Source: an uncultured Dorea sp.
GTDB taxonomy: Bacteria > Bacillota > Clostridia > Lachnospirales > Lachnospiraceae
DNA length: 64,000 nucleotides
Assembly: GCA_910589275.1 (NCBI GenBank)
Contig: CAJUTH010000011.1
Span: 781-64,780, forward strand
Reading direction: 5' to 3'
Shown here: in pieces, positions 25,536 through 33,943 of the stretch
Layout: every line of letters starts with the position of its first letter
How positions within the stretch are numbered: the first letter of the stretch is position 1
The notes under the pieces: generated by a model
Database searches by the model: none
The model's input: only the letters and a program-made list of their open reading frames with translations
Told to the model about the DNA's origin: nothing
Made by a program: the position numbers and the translations under genes

Positions 25536-26780
25536 CTAATGGCCTCTCGTTCCCCACACGTCAATTGCTCTCTGGAGTTCTTCGCACTCTTTTCCCGCTT
25601 CTAGGATGCTCTTTCCCTCCATCTTGGCGTTGATGGCATGCAGGATCGCCTTTGCTCCAGCCTCGGCTCCCATGGGGTGTCCGTAGATTCCGCCGCCTGC
25701 CATCAGGATCGCGTCCTTTCCAAGCAGATCCATCAGATACTCCACAGCTCCCGGCTGAACGCCTCCTGCCACCGTCATAAACGCTCTGTTTATCCCCTTC
25801 ATGGGGGCGGTGCACTGGGCGTGGGTCTCCACAAATTCATTGGTGCTAAGCCCGAAGCGGCCGCTGTCAGGATACACCAGCGGCATATCCATTCCCACAA
25901 TCCTTGCAAGTTTCCCACAGGCAAGAGCCGTTCCGATTCCTTGGGTTTTTGCACAGTAATAAGCTCCCATTCCGGCGCAATGCCCGAAGACCGGATAGCG
26001 CAGGCCTTCACGTTTCATTCCGCGGATAAAGTCCTCCACCGCGCCCCATCCCATAGCCTGATAATTCACCATCAGTGCGTTTGCGCCTGCCTCAATGGCT
26101 CTCTTTGCCCTCTCTAACAGATTTTCTCCCGTAATATTTACCGCATAAAGACAGGTCTTATCCTTTCCGGCTTCACGGAGCCGCTCCATTACTGCAGCCA
26201 CACGCTTCTCCATCGGCGAATACTCCGGATAGGACAAAAGTTCGTCATCCTTGATTACATCTGCGCCTCCCATGGCCGCCTGATACGCGCCCTCAGCGCT
26301 CACCTCCGGAGGCACGCCGATGCAGGGCTTTAGGATCGCTCCCACCAGAGGCCGCTCCGGAATATGTAAGCGCTCCCGGATTCCCTCAATCCCAAGCATG
26401 GGCCCCGGAAGCTCCTTTAATATCTTCTCCGGAAATTCAATATCCACCAGCCGGATTCCCTTCTGTCCCAGCACATTTCCCGCCACGGTACTAAGGATCA
26501 TCGGAAGGTATGCCGGGAAATTTGCCGTAGGGAACGCAATCCTTGCAACACATGCATGTTCCGACTCCATTGGATAAACGCCGATTACCTTCGCTCCGTA
26601 CTTTTCGATCACCTCCGGGGTCTCCCCCTCCACATGGGTCCATGTCCCGGCGCTCTGATCCGCCGCAGCCAGCTTCACCCAGTCATAAATATCCGCTTCC
26701 GAATCCGATTTCATATAGTAAGTCCCAACCAGAAAGTCCTCATCCACACTCTCCGGCAGTCTCATCGTCTCAAATTTCAC
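25536..26780 (-). CDS. RuBisCO-like protein (form IV), function unassigned
   Basis: This 414-residue protein aligns with the RuBisCO large subunit fold. It keeps the first Lys of the KPKLGL motif (ILKPCIGVPP) but has Cys in place of the second, keeps the carbamylated-Lys/metal site as GGADVIKDDE, has FGHCAGMGAYY in the His region, and lacks loop-6 Lys (VAGGVQPGAVEYL, then MAGGGIYGHPMG). Such changes are usual in RuBisCO-like enolases, isomerases and decarboxylases of sugar phosphates, not CO2 fixers. GTG at 26780 is chosen because GGAAGGAG lies eight bases upstream; upstream codons are part of a repeat hairpin. It lies downstream of a PTS/dehydrogenase operon. Confidence 0.88.
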   Translation of the reverse strand: MKFETMRLPESVDEDFLVGTYYMKSDSEADIYDWVKLAAADQSAGTWTHVEGETPEVIEKYGAKVIGVYPMESEHACVARIAFPTANFPAYLPMILSTVAGNVLGQKGIRLVDIEFPEKILKELPGPMLGIEGIRERLHIPERPLVGAILKPCIGVPPEVSAEGAYQAAMGGADVIKDDELLSYPEYSPMEKRVAAVMERLREAGKDKTCLYAVNITGENLLERAKRAIEAGANALMVNYQAMGWGAVEDFIRGMKREGLRYPVFGHCAGMGAYYCAKTQGIGTALACGKLARIVGMDMPLVYPDSGRFGLSTNEFVETHAQCTAPMKGINRAFMTVAGGVQPGAVEYLMDLLGKDAILMAGGGIYGHPMGAEAGAKAILHAINAKMEGKSILEAGKECEELQRAIDVWGTRGH

Positions 26781-26798
26781 TTCCCATTCTCCTTCCTT

Positions 26799-26925
26799 GT
26801 TACTATTCACGGCTCGGGAGCCGCTCATAGTAACAGTTCGGGGCGATACTTAAAGTTTTGCTACGCAAAAATCGCCCCTCACTCCTGAATCACTTTCTTA
26901 CGGAATGCGCAGTTTGGCGCATTCC
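26799..26925. repeat. Composite three-hairpin intergenic repeat, copy 2
   Basis: Hairpin C (26799-26834, GTTACTAT...ATAGTAAC with inner CGGCTC/GAGCCG), B (26840-26878, GGGGCGAT...ATCGCCCC with loop CTTAAAGTTTTGCTACGCAAAA) and A (26902-26925, GGAATGCGC...GCGCATTCC) occur in the same order and with the same linkers as at 7381-7510, but with different stems. C ends three bases before the ribosome site of the RuBisCO-like gene. Confidence 0.75.
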
Positions 26926-27018
26926 TGACCCATGAATAGTATCCTTTCCTTCTCTTCTCTTCCTCAGCACAAACGTCCACACAAATCCCACGCCCAACAA
27001 CGCCGCCATAAAATACAT
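26890..27018 (-). CDS. Possible small membrane protein, 42 residues
   Basis: A short frame starting MYFMAALLGVGFVWTFVLRK has one hydrophobic segment followed by basic residues (RKRREGKD). GGAG lies close upstream, at poor spacing for the first Met and better for Met4. It sits between two repeat elements, and its last codons run through hairpin A of copy 2, so it may be fortuitous. No homology is recognised. Confidence 0.3.
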   Translation of the reverse strand: MYFMAALLGVGFVWTFVLRKRREGKDTIHGSGMRQTAHSVRK

Positions 27019-27037
27019 ATCTCCACTCGCCTTCCTC

Positions 27038-27393
27038 CCCGCCTGCGCCTGCCCGAACCGGAGAGCGGTGATATGGTAAACAAGGCATTTCAGAGCCGCT
27101 TTTAATGGAAGTGAAATCCACAGCTTACGGAGACTTAGATGCGCAGATACTGCGTATCTTAGCCGCAAAGCGCTCCTTGTATCAGTTTGTCTCAGGACTT
27201 TGCACTCTGCTGCAAAGTCCGTAAGAACAAATCAACTTCGCCAAGAGGGAATCCGGCTCTTTGCTGAAAGCAAATTTAAAATGAGCCGGATTCCTAACGA
27301 TTCAGGCTCGCCCTGAATTGTTAGTTCACTGGAATGTTGGCTCAGCCTTGCTTACCATATCACCGCTCTCCGGTTCAGGCAGGCGCAGGCGGG
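27038..27393. repeat. Long inverted-repeat element, copy 2, with nested hairpins
   Basis: Bases 27038-27086 pair with 27345-27393 (49 bp, two mismatches). The core starts with the same ACAAGGC and ends with CAGCCTTGC as copy 1 at 21613, and shares GTGAAATCCAC, GCTTACGGAGACTTAGATGCGCAG and GTTAGTTCACTGGAATGTTGG-like segments with it. A composite three-hairpin repeat (27195-27324; A, B with 12-bp arms, C) is inserted in the core in the orientation opposite to copies 1 and 2. Confidence 0.85.
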
Positions 27394-27405
27394 AACACCA
27401 ACTAT

Positions 27406-28674
27406 TTACCCAATTGTAACTCCCACAAATTCCATAATCTTATATAGTATGAAGGTAATCGGATTACCGCCCTCCGACAAACAGCTTGTGAGCTGTCCGC
27501 TCTCGATCGCCGTTCCGCACAGCTCCGCCAGATGCGTATGCGCTCCGGCCATTGCCGTTGCGCACCAGAAATACACTGCAAATACCACGGTCGCCGCAAT
27601 ACAGGTATGCAGGATATTATCCTTGGCCGCATACGCCAGCGGAATAATAAACCATGGAACTGCCACCAGACTTGCTACCGCCAGCATCCGGTTCCCCGGA
27701 ATCAGAGACATCACCGTCACGATCGGGGTCATGATCATAATACTTGTCATATTACAAGGATTTCCCATCAGCGTGGAAGCGTCAATCCCAATCCACACTT
27801 CCTTGCCGTGAAGCCTTGCCTCACAGAATTCCTGCGCCGCTCCCGCGATCGGAAGCAGGCCTTCCATCATAATGGCGATCATTCTCGGAAGAAGGATCAT
27901 AACCGCGCCCATATTTACGCCAAGCAGGAAGATGTCTACCACGTCATATCCTGCCAGAACGCCGATGATCATACCGATGATCGCGCCCAGCACCATGGTT
28001 TCCCCAAAGATACCGAATTTCTCCTGCATGGTCTCCGGATCCGCCTTTACATCCTTGATCCCCGGAATCTTCTGGCACAGCTTAATTACCGGGAAGCCGA
28101 TCATTGCCGGGGCGATGATTGCTCCGGTGGGCCATGTGCAGCCCTCCATTCCGCTGGCCTCCTGATAGATCGGCGCCACAATGTCCGACCATTTCCATGT
28201 AATGATCATATAAATTGCCGTAGCCGCAACCGACAAAAAGACATTTTCCGTCGCTCCGTAAATCAGTCCGCCGCAGGCTAGGAAACTCCAGTAGTTCCAG
28301 AAATCAATCATCAAAGTCTTTGTAAAATTCGTAAACAGCAGGATCAGGTTCAGGGCGATTCCCACGATAACCAAAATACCCGCAACCCTAGAACCCCAGC
28401 CGTAATTGATCAGCGCCCAGCCTGTATCGATAATATCCAATTTCAGCCCCAGCCGCTCTACCATCGCCGTGGTAGCCGGTTCCATCTTGGCCACCAGCAT
28501 ATCGGTGGTCAAATTCATACCTACCATACCCACCGCTCCGGTCAGGGCTGCCCGGAGCGCGTCTGCAAGTTTCATCCGAAAAATCAGCGCCAGTACAAAC
28601 AGCATGACCGGCAATATACCATTTGATCCTAATCTTGATAATACTGTAGAAAATCCATTTAAAAAAGCATCCAT
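27406..28674 (-). CDS. PTS EIIC, galactitol family
   Basis: This 422-residue polytopic membrane protein belongs to the galactitol-type EIIC family (GatC-like): start FLNGFSTVLSRLGSNGILPVMLFVLALIF, the TTDMLV and INYGWGSRVAG segments, and a long hydrophobic remainder. It forms the sugar channel of a complete PTS with the EIIA and EIIB genes just upstream. The family transports galactitol and other polyols or sugars, so the substrate is open. AAGGAG precedes the ATG. A 625-bp gap with repeats separates it from the RuBisCO-like gene. Confidence 0.92.
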   Translation of the reverse strand: MDAFLNGFSTVLSRLGSNGILPVMLFVLALIFRMKLADALRAALTGAVGMVGMNLTTDMLVAKMEPATTAMVERLGLKLDIIDTGWALINYGWGSRVAGILVIVGIALNLILLFTNFTKTLMIDFWNYWSFLACGGLIYGATENVFLSVAATAIYMIITWKWSDIVAPIYQEASGMEGCTWPTGAIIAPAMIGFPVIKLCQKIPGIKDVKADPETMQEKFGIFGETMVLGAIIGMIIGVLAGYDVVDIFLLGVNMGAVMILLPRMIAIMMEGLLPIAGAAQEFCEARLHGKEVWIGIDASTLMGNPCNMTSIMIMTPIVTVMSLIPGNRMLAVASLVAVPWFIIPLAYAAKDNILHTCIAATVVFAVYFWCATAMAGAHTHLAELCGTAIESGQLTSCLSEGGNPITFILYKIMEFVGVTIG

Positions 28675-28690
28675 ACCTCATTCTCTCCTT

Positions 28691-29173
28691 TTACTCTTGT
28701 CTGTCAAACGCGCTGCCTACAATTGCTTCAATCTCCTCCGTGGTCTCCGCCTCCACGATGCGCTGTACCACCTCCGGATCCTGAATCACATTCATTAACT
28801 GGGATATGACTTCTAACTGGCCCTGATCCGTATCCACCGCCAGCATAAAAATCACCTTTGCCGACACCCAAAGGCCGTCCCCTTCGATTTTTTGAAACCG
28901 GACTCCGCCCTTCTTTGTCTGCCCTACCAAAATCGCAGTCTTGATTACTTCCTCTCTCTCCGAATGGGGAATCGCCACCGGGATCGGCTCCGTATCGATG
29001 CCTGTAGGGTACTTGTTCTCCCTCTCAATTACCGAATCGCCATATGTACCTTTCACAACCCCGATGGAATGCAGATAGTCCGCCATCTCATGCAGAGCCT
29101 TGTCCCGGTCTTTACTTGTTACCTTATAGCCTATGATCCTAGGCCTTGTGACTACCTCGCTTATCTCAATCAC
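28691..29173 (-). CDS. PTS EIIA, fructose/mannitol-galactitol type
   Basis: This 160-residue cytoplasmic protein has the EIIA type 2 fold with the phosphohistidine in VAIPHSEREEV (H70) and an acidic C-terminus. It would pass phosphate from HPr to the EIIB protein encoded upstream. The start is uncertain: the GTG lies directly after AAGGAG, closer than usual, and no better in-frame start codon is visible before residue 30. It sits between the EIIB and EIIC genes of the same system. Confidence 0.9.
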   Translation of the reverse strand: MIEISEVVTRPRIIGYKVTSKDRDKALHEMADYLHSIGVVKGTYGDSVIERENKYPTGIDTEPIPVAIPHSEREEVIKTAILVGQTKKGGVRFQKIEGDGLWVSAKVIFMLAVDTDQGQLEVISQLMNVIQDPEVVQRIVEAETTEEIEAIVGSAFDRQE

Positions 29174-29243
29174 CTCCTTGTCTCTTAGAAATTATGTTCC
29201 TTAGAAATACCTGCCTCCCACGGTTCTTATCCCGCGGCTGCGG

Positions 29244-29537
29244 TTACCTGCTCAGCGCCTCGATCAGATTCTTTTTCACTTCTTCCTTCCCTCTTCCGGT
29301 AATCAAAGGAATCCCATTTACCACCGGAACATCCCCGAAATCCAGCGTGAGCTTTGCCATCAGAAGAATCACATCGGGATTTAGCTGCTTTACCGCCGTC
29401 TTTCCCTGTGTAGCCGGGCGTTTCTGTACATTTCCCTTAATCCCTAATTCCTTGCACACGTCTTCGCACATTTTGCCTCCCACGGTCGAAGTCGCAAATC
29501 CCGCTCCGCATAATACTAAAATTGTCTTTTTCTCCAT
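29244..29537 (-). CDS. PTS EIIB, galactitol type
   Basis: This 97-residue protein has the phosphocysteine at residue 10 in LVLCGAGFATST, the typical EIIB-Gat P-loop, followed by an alternating helix-strand fold. It phosphorylates the incoming sugar at the EIIC. GGAG lies upstream of the ATG. The gene follows the zinc dehydrogenase by 39 nt, suggesting one transcript linking uptake and oxidation. Confidence 0.92.
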   Translation of the reverse strand: MEKKTILVLCGAGFATSTVGGKMCEDVCKELGIKGNVQKRPATQGKTAVKQLNPDVILLMAKLTLDFGDVPVVNGIPLITGRGKEEVKKNLIEALSR

Positions 29538-29576
29538 ACCTTTGTCTCCTCTCTTTTTGTTTTCCTTGTTGTATTT

Positions 29577-30617
29577 CTAAAAAACAATAACTCCCTTGAT
29601 CACTTTTCCGGCCCGTATATCCTCATAGCCCTTGGCCAGATCCTTTAATTCATACCGGTGCGTAATAAATTTCTTCGCGTCAAGCTGTCCGCTTAATACC
29701 AGATTCAGCGCCCTCCGGTTCATCTCCGGCGAATAGGCATTCGCGCCGTACACTGTAATCTCTTTGTAATGAATCAGATTCGTATCAAGCACCGCCGCCG
29801 TCTTCGGATTGATTCCCCCGAAGAAAATGACCTTTCCTCTCTTCCTGACCAGCGTAAGGGCATCCGCCTGCGCCTGTCCCGCCGGGCATGCGCAGATCAC
29901 CGCGTCCGCGCCCCTTCCGTTTGTCTTTTCCATGACCAGCTCCTTTAACCGGGGATCGCTGCTGGAATAATTGTATACATTCGCAAAGCCCTGTTTCCCG
30001 GCAAGTTCCGCCTTCACCTCGTTCATTTCCGCAATGACCACTTCCCTTGTTCCTCTGATCTTTGCGATCTCACTGTGCAGGCATCCGATGGTTCCCGCTC
30101 CGATTACCAAGATCAAATCCTCCATCACAAGATTCGTATTGATCTGTGCGTTCAGGACAGAAGAGGCGGTTTCTGCAAGCACCGTATCCACCGGATCGAA
30201 ATCCTCCGGGAAGATATTAAAACACCCATTCTTTACCATTTCGCCGGTAAATGCCGCATACTCTGCGAATCCGCCGTCCACGCCGTTCGCCGTCCCGATG
30301 GATTTTAAGTTGTCGCACTGGTTCTGCATCCCGTTTTTACAGTACCAGCATCCTCCGCAGGCCACGGTACACGCAATAGACACCTTCGCCCCGGCCGGAA
30401 ACGCCTCCATCCGGGATTCCACGATCTCGCCGGCAATCTCATGGCCGGAAATGGAGGGCAGAACTGCCGAAGCCGTCCCTCCTCCGTATGTCCGAAGATC
30501 GGAACCGCAGATCCCGCAGGCAATTGTCTTTACCAGAATCCCGTCTTCCGGACAGACCGGTGTTTTCACCTCTTCGTAACGCACATCATTTGGTCCGTAT
30601 AATACTGCCGCTTTCAT
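29577..30617 (-). CDS. Zinc-dependent sugar-phosphate/polyol dehydrogenase
   Basis: This 346-residue medium-chain dehydrogenase has the catalytic zinc ligands (CGICGSD, GHEIAGEI), the structural zinc Cys set (CGGCWYCKNGMQNQC, about 89-103) and the Rossmann motif GAGTIGCLH (about 173-181). It is closest in pattern to sorbitol, threonine and galactitol-1-phosphate dehydrogenases. Next to a galactitol-type PTS its likely substrate is the phosphorylated sugar alcohol made during import, oxidised with NAD+ to a ketose phosphate. GGAGGG lies upstream of the ATG. Confidence 0.92.
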   Translation of the reverse strand: MKAAVLYGPNDVRYEEVKTPVCPEDGILVKTIACGICGSDLRTYGGGTASAVLPSISGHEIAGEIVESRMEAFPAGAKVSIACTVACGGCWYCKNGMQNQCDNLKSIGTANGVDGGFAEYAAFTGEMVKNGCFNIFPEDFDPVDTVLAETASSVLNAQINTNLVMEDLILVIGAGTIGCLHSEIAKIRGTREVVIAEMNEVKAELAGKQGFANVYNYSSSDPRLKELVMEKTNGRGADAVICACPAGQAQADALTLVRKRGKVIFFGGINPKTAAVLDTNLIHYKEITVYGANAYSPEMNRRALNLVLSGQLDAKKFITHRYELKDLAKGYEDIRAGKVIKGVIVF

Positions 30618-30630
30618 ACTTTTCCCTCCC

Positions 30631-31287
30631 TTAGCTGCCTATTTCCTCTAACCGGCGGACCAGCTCAGTTAAAAACTTTGCTCCGGCCGCGCCGTCGACG
30701 ACTCTGTGATCCATATTCAGGCAGAGGGTCATCGTCTTCCACACAGAAAGTTCTCCCTGCTCGATGACCGGTTCGTCTTTCATCTTCCCCACAGAAAGGA
30801 TCGCGGCGTTCGGCGCGTTTACAATCGCAGTAAATGCGCTGATATTAAGCATCCCCAGATTGCTTAAAATAAATGTGCCTCCGCTTAATTCTTCCATGTT
30901 AAAATTCCCTTTCTTAGACTTCTCTTTGATGCCGTTCATCGCCTCGTGTATTTCCTCCAGAGACTTCTGCTCTGCCTCCTTGATCACCGGAACCATAAGA
31001 CCCCGTTTCGTGTCTACTGCAATCCCCATATTTACTTCCTCATGCTCGATCAGTTTCGTGCCGTCGTCCCACGAAGAATTTAGAAGGGGATATTCGGCAA
31101 GCGTATCTGCAAGGGTTTTGACCAGAATCGTCGTATAAGACATTTTCACCGGGAGACTGTTCCGGTAACGGATCAGATTCTTACAGTTCACCACGGAAAA
31201 TAAGGAAAACTGCGGCGCCTCCCAGCTCTTTGCCATCTGCCTGCCCATACTCTTCCCTAACGGCGACAGCTTCTTTTCCCTACTCAT
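30631..31287 (-). CDS. E2 acyltransferase catalytic domain, without lipoyl or subunit-binding domain
   Basis: This 218-residue protein is only the catalytic domain of a 2-oxoacid or acetoin dehydrogenase E2: it has LSPLGKSMGRQMAKSWEAPQFS at the start, VNMGIAVDTKRGLMVPVI in the middle and the active-site NMDHRVVDGA near the end. A normal E2 also has lipoyl and subunit-binding domains in one chain. Here the lipoyl domain is a separate 80-residue gene overlapping by 8 nt, and no subunit-binding domain is seen. The start at 31287 is read from homology; the frame open to 31380 is basic, low-complexity and antisense-like in use. Confidence 0.88.
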   Translation of the reverse strand: MSREKKLSPLGKSMGRQMAKSWEAPQFSLFSVVNCKNLIRYRNSLPVKMSYTTILVKTLADTLAEYPLLNSSWDDGTKLIEHEEVNMGIAVDTKRGLMVPVIKEAEQKSLEEIHEAMNGIKEKSKKGNFNMEELSGGTFILSNLGMLNISAFTAIVNAPNAAILSVGKMKDEPVIEQGELSVWKTMTLCLNMDHRVVDGAAGAKFLTELVRRLEEIGS

Positions 31288-31522
31288 CTGTTTCCACCCA
31301 CGCGATCGTCTTCGTGATCTCCACTTCCTCGCCCTCTTCTGCCACAATCTCCGCAAGAACTCCGTCCACCGCCGCTTCAATTTCCGTCACAGCCTTGTCG
31401 GTCTCGATCTCTGCGATCACCTCTCCCCTCTCCATGCGGTCTCCTACTTTCTTTTTCCACTCCACAATGGTTCCCTCGGTCATATCCAGACCGATTTTCG
31501 GCATAATAATTTCTTTTCTCAT
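31280..31522 (-). CDS. Stand-alone lipoyl domain protein
   Basis: This 80-residue protein is a complete lipoyl domain: EIIMPKIGLDMTEGTI, then the lipoylation site ETDKAVTEIEA (K43) and the closing VDGVLAEIVAEEG...V. It would be the swinging arm that carries acyl groups between E1, E2 and E3. Its stop overlaps the ATG of the catalytic E2 gene by 8 nt, so they are cotranslated, and it follows the E3 gene by 46 nt. Confidence 0.9.
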   Translation of the reverse strand: MRKEIIMPKIGLDMTEGTIVEWKKKVGDRMERGEVIAEIETDKAVTEIEAAVDGVLAEIVAEEGEEVEITKTIAWVETDE

Positions 31523-31568
31523 ACTTGTTCACCCTTCCTGCTTACATTTGTCATTCGGCGTTTGCTTT

Positions 31569-32948
31569 CTACCTCTTAGCTGAAAGAAGCGCCGCTGTTT
31601 CTTTGATGATTTCGCTCACCGTCGGATGGGGGAAAACCATTCTCTTGATCTCCTCTACTGTCGTTCCCCGTTCCATCAGCGCGCCGATTCCCCAGATCAT
31701 TTCCGAAGCGTATGGTCCTGCCAGATGCACGCCCACAATTCTTCCGAACTCCCGCTCTGCAGCCAGCTTGCAGATTCCCTCCGTCCCTTCATTCTCCGCC
31801 GCAAATCTTCCCGCATATATCATGGGGAGCTTTGCCGTAACGACAGAGATTCCTTTTTCCTCCGCCGATTCTTTTGTCTCCCCGATCCATGCGGCCTCCG
31901 GGCTCGTATAGATCACGGCCGGGATCCGGGCGTAATCCACCTCGTCTTCGATTCCGCGCATATGGTGAACCGCCGCTTCCGCCTCCCGGTACGCCGTATG
32001 GGCAAGCATGGACTCTCCGTTTACATCCCCCACCGCATAAAGACCCTTTACCGAAGTCTCCATATGGGAGTCTGTCCGAATCCTCCCCCTCTCCGCTTCT
32101 AGTCCCACGTTCCAGATTCCGGTCTTTCTAAGGCGCGGTTTCCTTCCCATCGACAGCAGGATCTTATCCGCCGCAAGCAGCTCTTCCCTGCCCTCTTTCT
32201 CATAATACAGGCCGCGCTCCGTAATCCTTGCCGCCTTACACCGCAGGTAAAAACGGATTCCCTTTTTCTCCAACGCTTTTTTTAGCAGCGCGGATATTTC
32301 CTTGTCCGCCCGGCCCGCGATCTGATCCTGCAGCTCTGCCACAGATACCTCTACGCCAAGCGCCGCAAAATAGGCTGCAAACTCCAGTCCTACCGCTCCG
32401 GCGCCCACGATCACCAGCTTATCCGGCAGTTCCCTTTCCTGAAGGATTTCCCGGCTGGTAACGGCAAACCCTCCCTCAACCGCTTCTTTCAGGCCGGGAA
32501 TCTCTGGCAGCGCCGCCTCCGACCCGGTTGCCAGAACCACCTTTCCGGCCGTATAATATGCGGTCCCCGCCTGCACTTCAAACGCATCTTCCGTCTTTCC
32601 CACAAGCATTGCCTGTTCGGATATCACGGTAACTTTTTTCCTTTTCATGGCTGCTTCGATGCCGGATACCAGCGTCTTTACGACCCTGTCTTTGCGCTCA
32701 AGCGCCCGGCTATGGCTGAACCGGACAGTTTCCGCCGTAACGCCAAAAGACTCTCCCTTTTTTGCCTGTTCATAGATTTTCGCGGAATGTAGCAACGTTT
32801 TCGTCGGGATACAGCCTTCGTTCAGACAGGTTCCTCCGAGCTTATTTTTTTCAAAGAGCGCCGTTTTCATTCCGCTCTCCGCCGCCCTCTGGGCCGCCAG
32901 ATAACCGCCGGGCCCTCCGCCGATCACGATCAAATCATACCGTTCCAT
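31569..32948 (-). CDS. Dihydrolipoyl dehydrogenase (E3)
   Basis: This 459-residue flavoprotein reoxidises the lipoyl arm and makes NADH. It has the FAD motif VIGGGPGGYLAAQRAAE, the redox disulfide GGTCLNEGCIPTK, the NAD-binding VIVGAGAVGLEFAAYFA motif and the C-terminal His-Pro-Thr active-site stretch FPHPTVSE. Its start overlaps the E1 beta gene by 14 nt, with GGGGAGG six bases upstream. It is the dedicated E3 of the dehydrogenase complex in this operon. Confidence 0.94.
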   Translation of the reverse strand: MERYDLIVIGGGPGGYLAAQRAAESGMKTALFEKNKLGGTCLNEGCIPTKTLLHSAKIYEQAKKGESFGVTAETVRFSHSRALERKDRVVKTLVSGIEAAMKRKKVTVISEQAMLVGKTEDAFEVQAGTAYYTAGKVVLATGSEAALPEIPGLKEAVEGGFAVTSREILQERELPDKLVIVGAGAVGLEFAAYFAALGVEVSVAELQDQIAGRADKEISALLKKALEKKGIRFYLRCKAARITERGLYYEKEGREELLAADKILLSMGRKPRLRKTGIWNVGLEAERGRIRTDSHMETSVKGLYAVGDVNGESMLAHTAYREAEAAVHHMRGIEDEVDYARIPAVIYTSPEAAWIGETKESAEEKGISVVTAKLPMIYAGRFAAENEGTEGICKLAAEREFGRIVGVHLAGPYASEMIWGIGALMERGTTVEEIKRMVFPHPTVSEIIKETAALLSAKR

Positions 32949-33927
32949 CTGTTCCTCCCCTCAAACATGCCTCCGCAGCTTTCACAATGTCCTCCCAGTC
33001 CGGCAGATAAGCGCTTTCTAAAACCGGGGCAAATGGCACCGGCACATTGGGCGCGCCTACCCTCCGGACGGGCGCCTTTAGATACCCAAACGCTTCCTCC
33101 CCGATAACCGCCGCGATCTCCGCACCAAATCCACACTTTACATTTGCCTCATGGACCACTACCGCTCTTCCGGTTCTGCGCACAGAGGCAAGAACCGTCT
33201 CCGCGTCAAAGGGCTCCAGCGAACGGATATCGATCACCTCCGCCTGCACCCCTTTCTTTTCCAGTTCCCCGGCCGCTTTCAGGCAGGGGTTTACCATGGC
33301 GGAATAAGATATCAGGGTGATATCCCTTCCCTTCCGTTTGATCTCACAGCAGTACTCACATTCATAGGGTTCCTCCGGCACTTCGCATTTCTTCTTGTAC
33401 AGCGCTTTGTGCTCGATAAAAACCACCGGATTATTATCCCGGACTGCACGCAGAAGAAGCCCTTTCGCATCATAGGCATTGGATGGCATGACCACCCGGA
33501 TCCCCGGAATATGCGCCAGAACCGCTTCGAGGGACTGGGAATGCTGGGCGCCGTTTCCAAGCCCAGCGCCGCCCTGCGTCCGGATCACCAGCGGAAGGCT
33601 TACCCGCCCTCCGTACATATACCTAAGCTTGGCTGCCTGATTCATGATCTGGTCAAAGCATACGCCGATAAAATCCACATAAGACAGTTCTACCACCGGA
33701 CGCAGTCCTACCATCGACGCCCCGATCGCGGTTCCTACGATAGCATTCTCGGATATGGGCGTATCCATGATCCGCTTCTCTCCGAAATTCTCTGCCAGAT
33801 CATAAGAACACCTTAACTGTCCTCCGTATACCGCGATATCCTCTCCCAGAGAAAATACAGCCGGATCGCTGTTAAATGCAATGTGAAGCGCCTCATTAAC
33901 CGCCTGACGCATGGATAATTTTCTCAT
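32935..33927 (-). CDS. E1 beta subunit, 2-oxoacid/acetoin dehydrogenase type
   Basis: This 330-residue protein is the beta subunit of a thiamine diphosphate-dependent E1: MRQAVNEAL, SLGEDIAVYGGQ, PISENAIVGTAIGASM and the PGIRVVMPSNAYDAKGLL stretch match PdhB/AcoB/BkdB. Together with the alpha subunit it would decarboxylate or cleave a 2-oxoacid or acyloin. Acetoin, pyruvate and branched-chain versions cannot be told apart safely here, but the PTS operon context favours a sugar-derived substrate. Confidence 0.92.
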   Translation of the reverse strand: MRKLSMRQAVNEALHIAFNSDPAVFSLGEDIAVYGGQLRCSYDLAENFGEKRIMDTPISENAIVGTAIGASMVGLRPVVELSYVDFIGVCFDQIMNQAAKLRYMYGGRVSLPLVIRTQGGAGLGNGAQHSQSLEAVLAHIPGIRVVMPSNAYDAKGLLLRAVRDNNPVVFIEHKALYKKKCEVPEEPYECEYCCEIKRKGRDITLISYSAMVNPCLKAAGELEKKGVQAEVIDIRSLEPFDAETVLASVRRTGRAVVVHEANVKCGFGAEIAAVIGEEAFGYLKAPVRRVGAPNVPVPFAPVLESAYLPDWEDIVKAAEACLRGGTDGTV

Positions 33928-33943
33928 CTGATTTCCCTCCCAG

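Noticed and set aside
25536..26780. CO2-fixing RuBisCO
   Set aside because: One of the two Lys of the KPKLGL motif and the loop-6 Lys are missing, and no phosphoribulokinase or small subunit is near.
27532..28281. Plus-strand frame of 249 codons opposite the PTS EIIC gene
   Set aside because: Antisense shadow rich in His, Arg and Asp from the complement of membrane-protein codons; no start signals.
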